A DNA stretch of 64,000 bases, taken from NCBI GenBank assembly GCA_021234155.1, contig JAJEKV010000003.1:16786386-16850385 (forward strand), written 5' to 3'. This document shows, piece by piece, positions 44,490 through 54,783 of the stretch (within the stretch, counting starts at the first letter, position 1; each line of letters starts with the position of its first letter). Made by a program: the position numbers and the translations under genes. The stretch comes from Isoetes taiwanensis. Lineage: Eukaryota > Streptophyta > Lycopodiopsida > Isoetales > Isoetaceae. Under the pieces are notes generated by a model that worked only from the letters and a program-made list of their open reading frames with translations, had not been told where the DNA came from and did not search any database.

Positions 44490-45430
44490 TTCTTAATTTG
44501 GTTTTGTCTTTCTTTTTCCGGCCAAACAAGCAATTCCTGAAGCACTTCTTACTTTCACCACATTCTTTGGAGCTGGCCAATCCACTATGCCTTCTATTTT
44601 CATTGAGTCTGTTGAGATTTCCTCAGTTGTGACCATCTGCTCTATCTGTTGCGAAGTGATACTTTGAGAGCTTACCATCCAAACGATGTCATCTTAGCTT
44701 TTCTAAAACTCTTCTCAAATGTACGACATGTTCCTCCATTGATTTGTTGTAGATGAGGATGTCGTCGAAGAAAACGACGACGAACTCATCCAAGAATTCT
44801 CTGAAGACGCCGTTCATTAATCTCATGAATGTTGCTGGAGCATTCGATAAGCCAAAGGGAATTACTGTGAATTCATAGTGGCCATACTACGTTCTAAAAG
44901 CGGTTTTATAAATATCTTCCTCCTTGATCCTTATCAGATGGTAGCCTGACCTCAAATCTATTTTAGAGAAGACTTTTGCTCCCTGCAGTTAGTCCATCAG
45001 GTAATCTGCCCTAGGCAAGGCGCATTTATTCTTTACCATTTGCTTATTCAGTTGACGGTAATCTATGCACATCCTTAGACTTTCGTCCTTCTTTTTCACA
45101 AAAAGGATGGATGCCCCGAAGGGTGACACGCTTGCCCTAATGAACCCGAGCTCAAGCAATTCTTGTAATTGCTTCTTAAGCTCAACTAACTCCGGGGTGC
45201 TCATCCTATAGGGGGCTTTGCTGGTAGGCTTAATGTCTGGTGCTAGTGTGATTTCACACTCCATGCCCCTGTAGGGTGGTAGCTCACGGATTTCATCCGA
45301 AAACACGTCCTAGAACTCCTTGATCAATTTTACTACTGGCCTGGCCAACTGATTCAAGCTTGGTTCCTTCTTCTTATCATGACTTGGCTCAATTGCCTCT
45401 AGTCTAAGGATATACTCGACTTTGTCCTTC
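44490..45430 (-). mobile_element. Gypsy reverse transcriptase fragment (fossil)
   Basis: Minus-strand pieces read [51 protein letters not shown] and, further down, the region of the catalytic FFDD motif and DWPAPKN. It closely resembles the RT of the gypsy element at 1551-19695, so it is a truncated relative. No LTRs are seen beside it. Confidence 0.82.
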
Positions 45431-45459
45431 ATTAAACCTTTGTGCAAATGGCTGTGCAT

Positions 45460-45628
45460 ACTAGAGGAATGAATAGTGCAAAGGAGAAAGAGTCAACACG
45501 TGCCAATGATGAGGTTAATGCTGTGAAACACAAGGAAATTGAGCAAAATATGGTTGTACCTCCTCCACCTGCTCAGAAATATTTAAAAAAGACTTTGAGT
45601 ATTTGCTAAAAAACTCTAAAATTAGTGT
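45460..45628 (+). mobile_element. Gypsy fragment (gag-protease junction), left of a nested insertion
   Basis: The plus-strand reading ends FEYLLKNSKISV, matching DVLLKNSKVSVDLF in the element at 23650-35031. The related sequence resumes near 49147 after a 3.5 kb insertion. Confidence 0.6.
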
Positions 45629-46108
45629 TTTTTTTTTTATTTTTTTTATTGAATTGTTCTTATCTTAAAATATAGGGAAGCAGGGACAAGCACAAATGGA
45701 CATGTGCTATGGAGAGATTATGATACATCTTAAATAACATTGGGGATATCGAAATGAGGAAATATTGCTACTTTTTATTTTCTACTTTGTTTACTTGCAA
45801 TATACGCTTTAGGGTTTCTAACAGAAGTGAGCCGTCATCGACCATGGCCGTTTGGCAAGGGACGGTGGCAGATCAGCGTGGGAAAGCACTCTGTCTACAA
45901 CCTGGATACGGTACTTGTCCTTTTTTTCAAGATTAGGTATATCCAGGGTGTCGGATGTCTAAGGACACGGCCAAATTGGAACATAACTGTTTAAGGACAT
46001 ACCAAACCACTGCATAAATAATGGACAGCGAAAGTCCCACTTGGAATGAGAGCCTCAGCTTCTGTTGGGCGCCTGAAGAATGCTGTATTTGGTGTAGCAT
46101 TTCATTGA

Positions 46109-46418
46109 TGGGTAGGAAGAAAGGTGACCTCAACATGGCCACCAGAAAGAGGCTATTGAGAAATCAGAAGGACCCAAGAGTAAGAAGCTATTTGATTTCA
46201 GAAGAGCTGCAAAAGGTCCTGCTGGTGAGAATAGCAGAAATCAGTCCCATGGAGAGATTAATGTTGCTGCTAAGGATGGAAAAGTTGAGGAAATGGTGAA
46301 GCAGAAAGCTAGGGATGCAGATCCTATCACAACTCTTAAGGAGGCTGATGCTTTGAACATACCAACAACTGCAACTTCAAATATGGGAGATCTGCAAAAT
46401 TTGAAACACATTCAGGTT
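46109..46418 (+). pseudogene. Diverged copy 2 of the exon-like coding repeat (MGRKKGDLN family)
   Basis: ATG at 46109 begins MGRKKGDLNMATRKR. One frame then runs through EKSEGPKSKKLFDFRRAAKG and KVEEMVKQKARDAD to a possible donor, ATTCAG then GTTCTT, near 46418; the first 15 residues are in a different frame from this. The counterpart at 21238-21595 shows the same start and layout. Function unknown. Confidence 0.45.
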
Positions 46419-47671
46419 CTTATTTCATGTTTAAATATTTTATGAATGATCTAAAGAGAGATTGCTGATATGATAATTTTGAAACAAGATTAATAGATCT
46501 TGCATTGGAACAAGATGTAAAGATGCATTATGCATGATTAAAGGCCAGGATAGATGTATGACTTAATAAGTTTGTTGGATCTGATAAAGAATGTGAGCAC
46601 AAATATGAATAAATCTGAGTAAATACATGTGGACCTTAAGAATTAAAAGGGTAATATATGAGATACTGCATGAATAACTTATCCATAAAAAGGGAATTTC
46701 ATGAGATCTACAAATCTTATGGAAGGCCTTGCTGTACACCAGTTAGTGAGCATGATTAAGCATGAAAATTCGTGATCCAAATCACCGGAAAAAATATAAG
46801 TAAAATGAATGGTGGTTCACTGATCTGATGCAGGAGTAAAGGAATGATAGGATGTGTGAAAATGTTTAAATTACATATGCATGAAGTGATATTCTCTGGA
46901 TCTTTACACCCCAAGGCAGAATAATAGATAGATTACGAGGTTTATGCAGATATATCTATTCATTACCAGTAGTGAACAACTGAATTTGATTAAAAGCCAA
47001 GGTACTGGCTGGGTTACTGACAGCATATGGTTGGAATTATAAAAATTGAAAGCATGATGACTTCACGGTAAGGGAGTTCATCTTAGATATGTAGGGATCT
47101 AGGTAATTGACCCAAATTAAACCCAGTTAAGGAAGACAGGATGAACAGACCAGATCCTGTAATTTAACATGTACATTTATGTCTTCATTAAAGCTTGGTG
47201 AAGGGAATAAACCCAAGAAAACCTATAGCTTACCTGTCAGTCCTGCCTTAATTACCCTACCCTGGCTAATATTTGGCTGTTTGACTGCAGGTAACCAGGT
47301 TTTCTTGCTCCATGCTTTGATGTTTTTAAGCTATGGTTCGATAATGTCAAGTAAGCACGTTCCATTGGGAATTCTTCATTTCTGTAAATCCTGTGGGAAG
47401 AATAGTTTAATATTAAACAGTTACTCTCAAATATTTATATGAAGTGGGAAAGATAACATTTATGACCAAATATTGGATATATGTAATAGGTATTTGAAAT
47501 GGAATTACAATTTATTCTGCTATATGGCATTTGTATAATGATATGTGTAAACTTAACTTTGTCTCTGGCTTAGAAATCGAATCCTGTAAGGTTTCTAGGG
47601 CTGCTAATTGCAAGCTTGGTATTTCTGAAAGAAATATTAAGGTTGAGAGTCTGGAAACAGATTGTAAAAAG
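46419..47671. other. AT-rich sequence within the insertion block
   Basis: No open frame with a recognisable domain and no paired repeat noticed. It could be intron-like sequence following the exon-like copy. Confidence 0.35.
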
Positions 47672-48561
47672 GTTTTTTTTTTTTTTTTTTGAAGGTACGA
47701 ATTTTTATATTTTATATTAAAAGATTAAAAAGTACAATGTTACACTGCTTGTAGAGAATTACTACAGGAGTAATCTCGACATCTTCATTCTCTACATGCA
47801 GGAACTTATTAATTGCTCTAGAAGCTGATACCCTTGAGAAGCTCATAAGGCCTATCCGCATCGTAACCAGATTAAGCAATGAGGATCTGTAGTTGCCAAG
47901 AGGCACTTGGAAATAATTCTCTCATCAAGGGCACTTACAAATAATCTGAACAACCAAAATAAGAGGATGCACCTTGCTTCACAAGGCCTAGGTATCAGAG
48001 TAGCCAAATAGAATGGAATTCAGGCATCAGTACCTGATCTTAGCACACAGCTCAAAGGTAGCAGTATTTGAGCAAACCATATCCATCAGTGGATTGGTAT
48101 CAAAGAAAGATTTGGCATCAGCACCAAATTGTCTTCAAGCTTCAGAGCTTGAATGGCTTCTTCAATCATAGCAATAATTGAAAAAGCAAATAAAGTGCTA
48201 AGAAATTCCAAGTATTTGCCAATAACCTGTTTTCATCACTCTAGCATAAATCAGTGTCAGACCTTGCAATTCCTTTGACAGAAGAATCTTCCTGATACAT
48301 CAAATGCAAAAACCCGATTCTTCCTGCTAGCAAGAAAGAGCAGAAAAGGAAGGGCGATAGACTTACTTCTTTCCAAAAGAATGAATTTTGTTGTCCTCTG
48401 ATGAAAAGATTCAAGGAAACATCTTTACCTAATCTTGCAGATCTGTTCTTCGCCTTATGGGTCGGCATCCAGATGGATCTACCCTTTCGGCAAGTCTTTA
48501 TCAAAGACTTTGAAACAGTAAGGAGCGCAAGATGTCGATTATGTTTGAGTCTGTCTGCATA

Positions 48562-48744
48562 GACTACAGCATCCTGGAACCCATTTCTTGCAGGCCAACA
48601 GCAAGAAACTAACTCCTGGTGCAGATCGGACTACAGCATCCTGGAACCCATTTCTTGCAGGTCGGATTGCAGGCAGCACCTTCAAAATGCTCCTGCTCCA
48701 AAACAAAGCCCAGCAGCAAGAAACTAACTCCTGGTGCAGATCGT
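48562..48744. repeat. Local interleaved duplication
   Basis: GACTACAGCATCCTGG... occurs at 48562 and again at 48629 (offset 67). GCAAGAAACTAACTCCTGG... occurs at 48601 and again at 48717 (offset 116). The two blocks alternate, giving a small segmental duplication inside the retroposon region. Confidence 0.75.
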
Positions 48745-49146
48745 CCACAAACACCGAACCAATCATGCTCAGATTTTGCTTGCCGTTTCTGTCCGGTGGC
48801 ACAAAAGGAAAAGCCCTAGAATAGATCCCTGTACCAAAGCGAAAAAAACCACAAGACAAATCCTACCTTACAAAGAACACATCCTCGTTAGAGGATACAT
48901 GCTACAAGAAAGCCACCGAAAAGATGCATTGAATCCCTCCAACAGATTTTTTTTCTTTCCAGTTCTCCTGGAGAGCAAATCCATCTGCCCTGCTAGCCAC
49001 AAAAACCATAACTATTTCTTCAAGAACCACCGCTGTGATGATCGGGCAGAAGGGAAGGCGACTGCTCCCTAGCCGGCCAAGAACAGCGCCTTGGACGCCA
49101 ACGGCATCTCCTTGATTATCGACTTTCCCCAATTATCGGATGCAAG

Positions 49147-49764
49147 ATTTTCAAAATCAGTGTTGACTTGCTAACTCTGCTCAAGATAGCTCCATCCTAC
49201 AAGAAAAAAGTGCTCAATTTTACCAAAGAAGATGAATTTGCTCTGACTAACCACATTGAGGAGCACATGCTTACTCAGGCTCTGCTCAAGATAGCTCCAT
49301 CCTACAGGAAAAAAAGTGAGGAGCACATGCTTACTCAGGAGGATTATGACCCAAGGTCTTTCACATGCATTGCCAAAATGGGCAAAAAAATCTTGACCAA
49401 GGTCCTACTAAATGGGGGATCAACTTTGAATGTTATGCCTCATCATGTCATGAGATTATGTGGCCTTGAGATAGATAAGAAAGCTCCAATGATTTTAAAA
49501 TCTTTCTCAAATACAAAGATTAATCCTGTTGGAATAGTCAGTAATGTGCCTATTGATGTTGAAGGTATAGTTATTGCAGCTAACTTTGTTGTGGTTGCAT
49601 TTGAAGGAATAGAAGACAAGTCAGACATTTATGATTTGCTTTTGGGAAGAAAATGGCTCTCTACAGTTGATGCTAGGCCTGTTTGGTCAAAAGGGCACAA
49701 CAACCCCAAATTTTGCTCAATGTGTAGTTTTTTGCTGTTGTTTCTGCAAAAAAACAACATTTAA
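49147..49764 (+). mobile_element. Gypsy protease fragment (fossil), right of the nested insertion
   Basis: The plus-strand reading has SVDLLTLLKIAPSY, LLNGGSTLNVMPHHVM (protease active-site region) and DIYDLLLGRKWLSTVDARPV, closely matching the protease of the element at 23650-35031. A block around LLKIAPSY is duplicated locally. Similarity ends near 49700. Confidence 0.8.
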
Positions 49765-49875
49765 AGACCACCCATAGTATTGTTCCGAAAATGCTAGAAA
49801 CAACGTGTAATTTTTTAATGAAAAATCTATGCATAGAAAATTGATAGTCCTGTTAATAAAATTCGATGCGTTGTT

Positions 49876-50135
49876 TTTGGGTGTTGTTTTTGCTAAAAAA
49901 TAACATATGGTTTAACGAATATCCACATGTGGTTTTTTTAAGTAGTAGTTGTTTTTAAGTCTTGTTTTTACTAAAAATATATGTGGCTTAACAGAATATC
50001 CACGTGGATAGTAGTTGTTTTCAAGTGTTGTTTTAACTAAATAATAACATGTGGTTTAAGGAAATATCCACATGTGGTTTTTTAAAATAATTGTTTTTAA
50101 ATGTGGTGCTTTCCAAATAAAGACACATAGTTTTA
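49876..50135. repeat. Minisatellite of about 70-80 bp units, three copies
   Basis: Units share a GTGTTGTTTT...CTAAA start, a TGTGGTTTAA...AATATCCAC middle and a TTGTTTTTAA end; they begin near 49880, 49956 and 50027, and the last unit decays. AT-rich, no coding. Confidence 0.6.
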
Positions 50136-50239
50136 AAGAACTACATATTGTTTTTGTGTATATTCCAAAATAAAAAGGCATTATTTTAGCTAATTAAATA
50201 TCGACACGTGGCATTCTAAAAAAAAAAAAAATCTTTTTG

Positions 50240-50325
50240 TTTTTTTTGCATAGCCTTTTGGGAGTCGAACCCAAACAAGTCCATAAGGCATTATTAAATT
50301 GCAATCCACCTTCTATCATTAGATT
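50240..50325 (-). other. tRNA-like sequence with pol III box B, possible SINE head or tRNA relic
   Basis: On the minus strand there is GGTTCGACTCC, a perfect match to the box B consensus. About 45 bases upstream lies CTAATGATAGAAGG, similar to a box A. The acceptor stem does not pair well and the anticodon arm is unclear (a GCA-like loop). It may be a degraded tRNA gene or the head of a SINE whose body would be the sequence to the left. Confidence 0.4.
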
Positions 50326-50886
50326 AAAACATTATGTTTATTACTACATCAATGGTCAATGGTTGAGGTATAAAACAATTAAATAAATGTTAAGGTTCAC
50401 AACATTCTTGTCTATTTCTTTCCATCTCGTTCTCATGCCAAATCAGTTAAAACAGTATTCCTTCCCAATTTTATAGAAATGTCTACAATTTCTCCTTTAT
50501 CAGATTTTGTATTAAAGATCACATAGCATTGTATTTAGCCCATAGATCAAATATGATTCTAGAGCTGAAAGCTCATCCGCTTTCTTGAATGCTCCATCAC
50601 GAGCTATTCCTTCCACCTGACTACGCTATCCTTTCCGGATCTGTGCAAGCCCTAACCTGTCATACACAACCGAATCTTAGTTCTTTGGCAAAACAGGAAA
50701 ACAGGAAAACAAAAATAAGGTTACCTGACAAGCAGGCAGGGCTTTGGCCATGAGGTCTTGGCAATCATTTTTCTCTTGGCTAAACACACGGACAAAAAGT
50801 CCTTCCTGCATACAAAAATATAAGTCTGAAAAAGAATAACAAGGTAAATATCAGAGGTAATAGAGATCAATTGATTCTTATCTGAC
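50326..50886. other. Decayed region downstream of LEAFY exon 2
   Basis: LEAFY exon 3 should lie on the minus strand here or further left, but I find none of its hallmark motifs. Two short open blocks with fair splice borders, 50725-50805 and 50621-50656, can be read but do not resemble LEAFY. Confidence 0.35.
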
Positions 50887-51210
50887 ATTGCCAACTCTGT
50901 TATGCGCAATAACTCCAGTTTTTGCAAGCCTGGTTATGCTTGCTCGAAAGAAGCCAAAGACAAACTTGGCTGTGAACAAAGTACAAAGCAGGATTTTCGC
51001 TGGTTCCAGCTGATAAAAATGCCCTGGCTAAGCAAATAAAATTAGAACACAGACTAGGCATAAATCCACTACTTGTCTCTGGAACAGAGATCACTGCAGA
51101 TGTCCCTGTATTTGCTCCTCGTATTATAAGCAGAGTGTCTCTGCCATTCATATCCCCTAGGACCATATTCTCAGGAGGCATTATTTGGTGGTCACTTGTC
51201 TCCAAGGCTC
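50887..51210 (-). pseudogene. LFY: LEAFY exon 2, decayed
   Basis: The acceptor TTACTTACAG precedes GAGCCTTGG. The frame continues exon 1's split Gly codon and reads ALETSDHQIMPPENMVLGD, comparable to the linker ALDTLSQEGLS...PQGDN of non-flowering LEAFY genes. Towards 50890 the DNA still resembles the code for the DNA-binding start (CAT...GAACCAG for HPFIVTEPG, and AGGCTTGCAAAA for RIAK), but with deletions and in shifting frames. The assignment rests on eye alignment and on phase agreement. Confidence 0.55.
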
Positions 51211-51629
51211 CTGTAAGTAACAAGGAAAAACAGACATAGTACTCAGTATTTCTCCTTAAATCTATTTTATTTTATGTAAAGACATTCACATAATACGAAT
51301 ATATCTGGACATTCAAACAACGCATCAGATGTCTATTATATATCTTATCATTTGCAACAAATGGTCGTGCTCGCAGTAAGAAAATGTTTTTCAAGATCAG
51401 TATAAAAAACCTTCTTTTCGAATGATGTTTCGGAAAAAAAAAATGTCGAGCGCCCTTTTTCTTTATTTTTTTGTCTTTATCCCACTTTTTCTGTTTGAAT
51501 CACTTTCTTGGCCGAAACTGGCCTGAGAATTTGAATTTCTGCCTTCTTTGATCACGAATTCCTCTGAATTGCAGGCTAGCCTGGTAGAGGCTAGCAATCT
51601 CTGATGACTCGCGAAGTCTTTAGCTTCAG

Positions 51630-51923
51630 ATGGATACCACAATCTTTACCATTCTAATTGATGGTCCTAGACTGACTTTTGGTTTTCTAAAAGGCCCAGC
51701 ATCTCAATTGTGGGAGGAACTCATTCTAAACAAATTCTTTCCAGATAATCTGTTTCATTCGAAATACACCTTTGTGCCGAGCTCTGAAGAATTTGAAACA
51801 GAAATCATTGAAGCATGGTTAGAAGAATTCATTGGTGACAAAAATTGTCCTGCTACTGGAATTTTTCGAGTTCACTGTGATTGGAGCAAAAACCCAGTGT
51901 TTGTGAAGGTATTCTCTTTTTAA
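51630..51923 (+). CDS. Small ORF in the LINE 5' region (ORF0-like), unknown
   Basis: ATG at 51630, 97 residues (MDTTIFTILIDGPRLTFGF). It looks globular, with many aromatic and acidic residues (LWEELILNKFFPDNLF, EEFETEIIEAWLEEFIG). The last codons before the stop include AAG/GTATTC, which would serve as a splice donor. It is not related to any LINE domain I know. It may be an upstream ORF of the LINE or a captured exon. Confidence 0.4.
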   Translation: MDTTIFTILIDGPRLTFGFLKGPASQLWEELILNKFFPDNLFHSKYTFVPSSEEFETEIIEAWLEEFIGDKNCPATGIFRVHCDWSKNPVFVKVFSF

Positions 51924-52116
51924 ATCATGCTTTGTTTTGCTACTATGTGTCAAGGATCCTGCATTATGGTAATCTGTGAGGCAATTTAGTCTACATTCGA
52001 TCTTCTTGTGTTCTCCTCTCATGTTTCTCATGCTTTTCCACTTTCTCCCTTATTTCCCGCCCCTCCCCTGCTTTTGATCGACTCAATTTCCCCTTTGTTG
52101 CATCCACCTGAGGTTC

Positions 52117-54570
52117 ATGATGGCGAAAATGAAGAGCCATTTTAACCTAAAGCCCAATACTCTGCCGTTTCTCCATTGTTTTCTGGCGCTTCAAAAAGAA
52201 GATCAACAATCTCTGCTTTCAAGTTTGAAGGATATCTCGTCCAAAGGCTCAGCTTTCATTCCCTTTAGCAATTTTCGGGATCTTACTCTTCAAAGCAAAT
52301 TAATGGAGCCTCTCTCTGACCGCACGCCAATATGGCATAATCTCTCGAAAGATCCCAATTTCCTTGGTGGTTTGCCGTCAATTGATCCTTCTACTGGCAT
52401 TCCTGTGCCTTATGGTGTCCAGCGCCCTACTGTTGAAGTCAATTCTGATGCTGCTTGGGACAACATGCTTCAAAATGAACGGCCTCAACTTGGATCTAAA
52501 CTTGCTATTGTTCATGGTATTCATTTAAACTCTCCTATGGTTTTTGAGAAAATGAAATGTCTTTCCAATTCTGCTGTCATTCTCAAAGTAAACAAAACAG
52601 GGATCAATATAGCTAACCTTTGGTCTCACTTGCTCTCTCTGCAAAAAGGCCTAACCATAAATGCTGTTTACTGGTTAAGCTACCCCTACATCATGATCGA
52701 ATGTGGCAACCAAAGGTCAGCAAATTTTCTTCTTCACAGTGGAACTTTGGTGTATGAAAACTTCCATATCTCTTTCATTAAATGGAATCCCAAGCTCTCC
52801 ACTTCTGACTTGAACAACTACTGTGTTGCATCCACCTCACTTTGTGGCTTAAATCCAATTTATTGGAATGAAGATTCCTTCAAATCTCTTTTCAATTCCA
52901 TTGGTACCTATATTTTAACTGTTTATGCTCCCTATAAACCTCCAATTGCTTATGTTCAGCTTGATCTATCCAAAGACATTCCTTCTTCAATCCCTTTCAC
53001 TGACTGCTTTGGCCAAAAATCCACCCTGGATCTAAGGTGGGCTGGATTGCCTCCAAATTGCCCTAAATGCAATTCTAGACATTTTTGGTATGCAGAATGC
53101 AGGCTTGAAGCTACTGAAGTAAGGGAATCAAGAGAAACCAAGGAAAATGAGCACACAAATTCATTTCAGGTTAAAAATAATGAGAACATCATCAACAAAG
53201 AAAGGACCGCTCCTTTTATTCCATGGAGTAGAGTCAATGGGAGTGCAAGAAGAATTGCAAAAAAGAGGATGGAAAAGGAAAAAGAACAGCCTCCTGGCAA
53301 CATCATCAAAAAAAGTTTTGTGATTGATAATGGTTCCTCAATCACATCAAGGATGACAGACTCTCAAAGATACATGCTCAAAGGAAAATCCAAAGTTGAT
53401 TTTGGCAAAGACTTACATTCAACTTTATCTCAAATAGCCCGGGAGTCTAGATCCAATCTCAACCACATTCCAAGCAGCTCCAACTCAAAATCAAATTGGT
53501 GTTTACCAATTTGGAAGCCCTCCAAGGGTACGAGAGATTCATTAACTAAGGAAATACAAAACAAGTACTCATTGAAATCAAATGAGACAAGGGATAATAC
53601 TTCTGAGATCCATACAGCTGTTAACAAGAAAAACAATAGTCTCACTATCAGAAACTCTACTACAGCTCAGAAACATGTTGATCCTGTTACTGCTCCTGCT
53701 CCTCTTCTCAAACCTTTTGAGCAAACCAAGCAACATCAGCATCACCAACAACCTCAGCATCAGTCTCAGCAGATTCCAAATGCAGATCTTTCTGCTAAAA
53801 ATAAATCATCCTCATCTACAGCAACCTATGAGGATGATGAGGAGGTAATTTTTTGTTCAAATCAATTTGTTGTTTTTGCTAACTTGTCTGCAGATCAAAC
53901 TGAGCTATTGCATCCCAACACTGTTAGCCAGCTATCTGAGCTTTCTGAGACCATCCTTGAAGATCAGGCTCCTCCCCCTCCCATTCCCATGCATACTCCC
54001 ATGCCTTCTCATAAACAAAACCCTTTAAATACTTTCATTGATCTGATTGACATATCCATCCTTGATAGCCCTTCTTCTTTATCCCAAAACCATTTGTCTA
54101 TTTCTGATGCAGTTGCCAGACAGTTGGCCACCATAGATTTCTCAAAGGATAAAGTGGTTGGGGATAAGATTGCTAGTGCCATCTCAGACTTAGACACAAA
54201 CAAAGGTCTCACAATTGGTGACTATCAAAAAAAGATTGACAACTTGCTGAGATCAGATTCTGACTATGGAGATTCAGAAAATGGGGATTCAGAAATGGGA
54301 GATCAAGACATTGATTATGTTCCTGAGACACCTGAGCTTTCCTCTCAAAATCCTGACCTCAACTTAAAGAAAGCTGACATTCATTCATCCAGGCAAGTTC
54401 TCAATCCTATAAATATAAATGATATCAGCATTAATGCTAATAAAGCTAATAATGCTAATAATTTGATTAACTTTTATCTCATTTCTAATCCCCCAGTTAA
54501 TAAATTATTTGAATTCATTCCTGGTGGGATCTCTATGATAAAAGCAATTGGGATTATGAATACTACTTAA
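52117..54570 (+). CDS. ORF1: LINE ORF1, RNA-binding gag-like protein, 817 residues
   Basis: It starts MMAKMKSHFNLKPN and is intact from ATG to stop. The first 300 residues resemble the DUF4283 domain of plant LINE ORF1 (INIANLWSHLLSLQKGLTIN, YPYIMIECGNQRSANFLL, HISFIKWNPKLS, NPIYWNEDSFKSLFNSIGTY). It is followed by a zinc knuckle, CPKCNSRHFWYAEC, near residue 315. The rest is a long low-complexity tail rich in Ser, Asn, Gln and Asp, with a Gln/His run near residue 545. ORF1 proteins coat the LINE RNA. The size is at the large end for plant L1 ORF1. It lies 213 bp before ORF2. Confidence 0.85.
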   Translation: MMAKMKSHFNLKPNTLPFLHCFLALQKEDQQSLLSSLKDISSKGSAFIPFSNFRDLTLQSKLMEPLSDRTPIWHNLSKDPNFLGGLPSIDPSTGIPVPYGVQRPTVEVNSDAAWDNMLQNERPQLGSKLAIVHGIHLNSPMVFEKMKCLSNSAVILKVNKTGINIANLWSHLLSLQKGLTINAVYWLSYPYIMIECGNQRSANFLLHSGTLVYENFHISFIKWNPKLSTSDLNNYCVASTSLCGLNPIYWNEDSFKSLFNSIGTYILTVYAPYKPPIAYVQLDLSKDIPSSIPFTDCFGQKSTLDLRWAGLPPNCPKCNSRHFWYAECRLEATEVRESRETKENEHTNSFQVKNNENIINKERTAPFIPWSRVNGSARRIAKKRMEKEKEQPPGNIIKKSFVIDNGSSITSRMTDSQRYMLKGKSKVDFGKDLHSTLSQIARESRSNLNHIPSSSNSKSNWCLPIWKPSKGTRDSLTKEIQNKYSLKSNETRDNTSEIHTAVNKKNNSLTIRNSTTAQKHVDPVTAPAPLLKPFEQTKQHQHHQQPQHQSQQIPNADLSAKNKSSSSTATYEDDEEVIFCSNQFVVFANLSADQTELLHPNTVSQLSELSETILEDQAPPPPIPMHTPMPSHKQNPLNTFIDLIDISILDSPSSLSQNHLSISDAVARQLATIDFSKDKVVGDKIASAISDLDTNKGLTIGDYQKKIDNLLRSDSDYGDSENGDSEMGDQDIDYVPETPELSSQNPDLNLKKADIHSSRQVLNPININDISINANKANNANNLINFYLISNPPVNKLFEFIPGGISMIKAIGIMNTT

Positions 54571-54783
54571 ACAGTTATCAGCCTGGTGAGGATATGACTA
54601 AAGATATTTCTAAAGAGAATTCTACCAAGAATTCTAGGGGTAGGAAAAAAAACCATAGTTTCTGTCCCTAAAAATGCTCCTGCTAGCAACACCAGAAGTA
54701 AACAAAAGAAAAAAGAAAAAAGGGGAAAAGGAAGAAATAAAAGGTTATAATTTCTTTTCTTTGTTTGCTCCAAAATTTCCCTC

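Larger units (their letters stand above)
45629..49146 (-). mobile_element. 3.5 kb nested insertion block with poly(A) tails
   Basis: It is flanked by AAAATTAGTG (45619-45628) and AAAATCAGTG (49147-49156), a likely target duplication of about 10 bases. It opens on the plus strand with a T-rich run (45629-45650), so the element lies on the minus strand with a poly(A) tail. A second T run at 47672-47689 followed by GAAGGTACGA marks another retroposon related to the one at 31411. The block also carries the exon-like copy at 46109. No LINE protein domain is seen in it. Confidence 0.5.

Noticed and set aside
50900-51223. Independent minus-strand gene of 107 residues
   Set aside because: Its start fits as LEAFY exon 2 in phase with exon 1, and the later part is the eroded DNA-binding region, so it is not a separate gene.
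53582-53848. Second frame inside LINE ORF1
   Set aside because: A shadow of the Gln/His- and Ser-rich low-complexity tail of ORF1.
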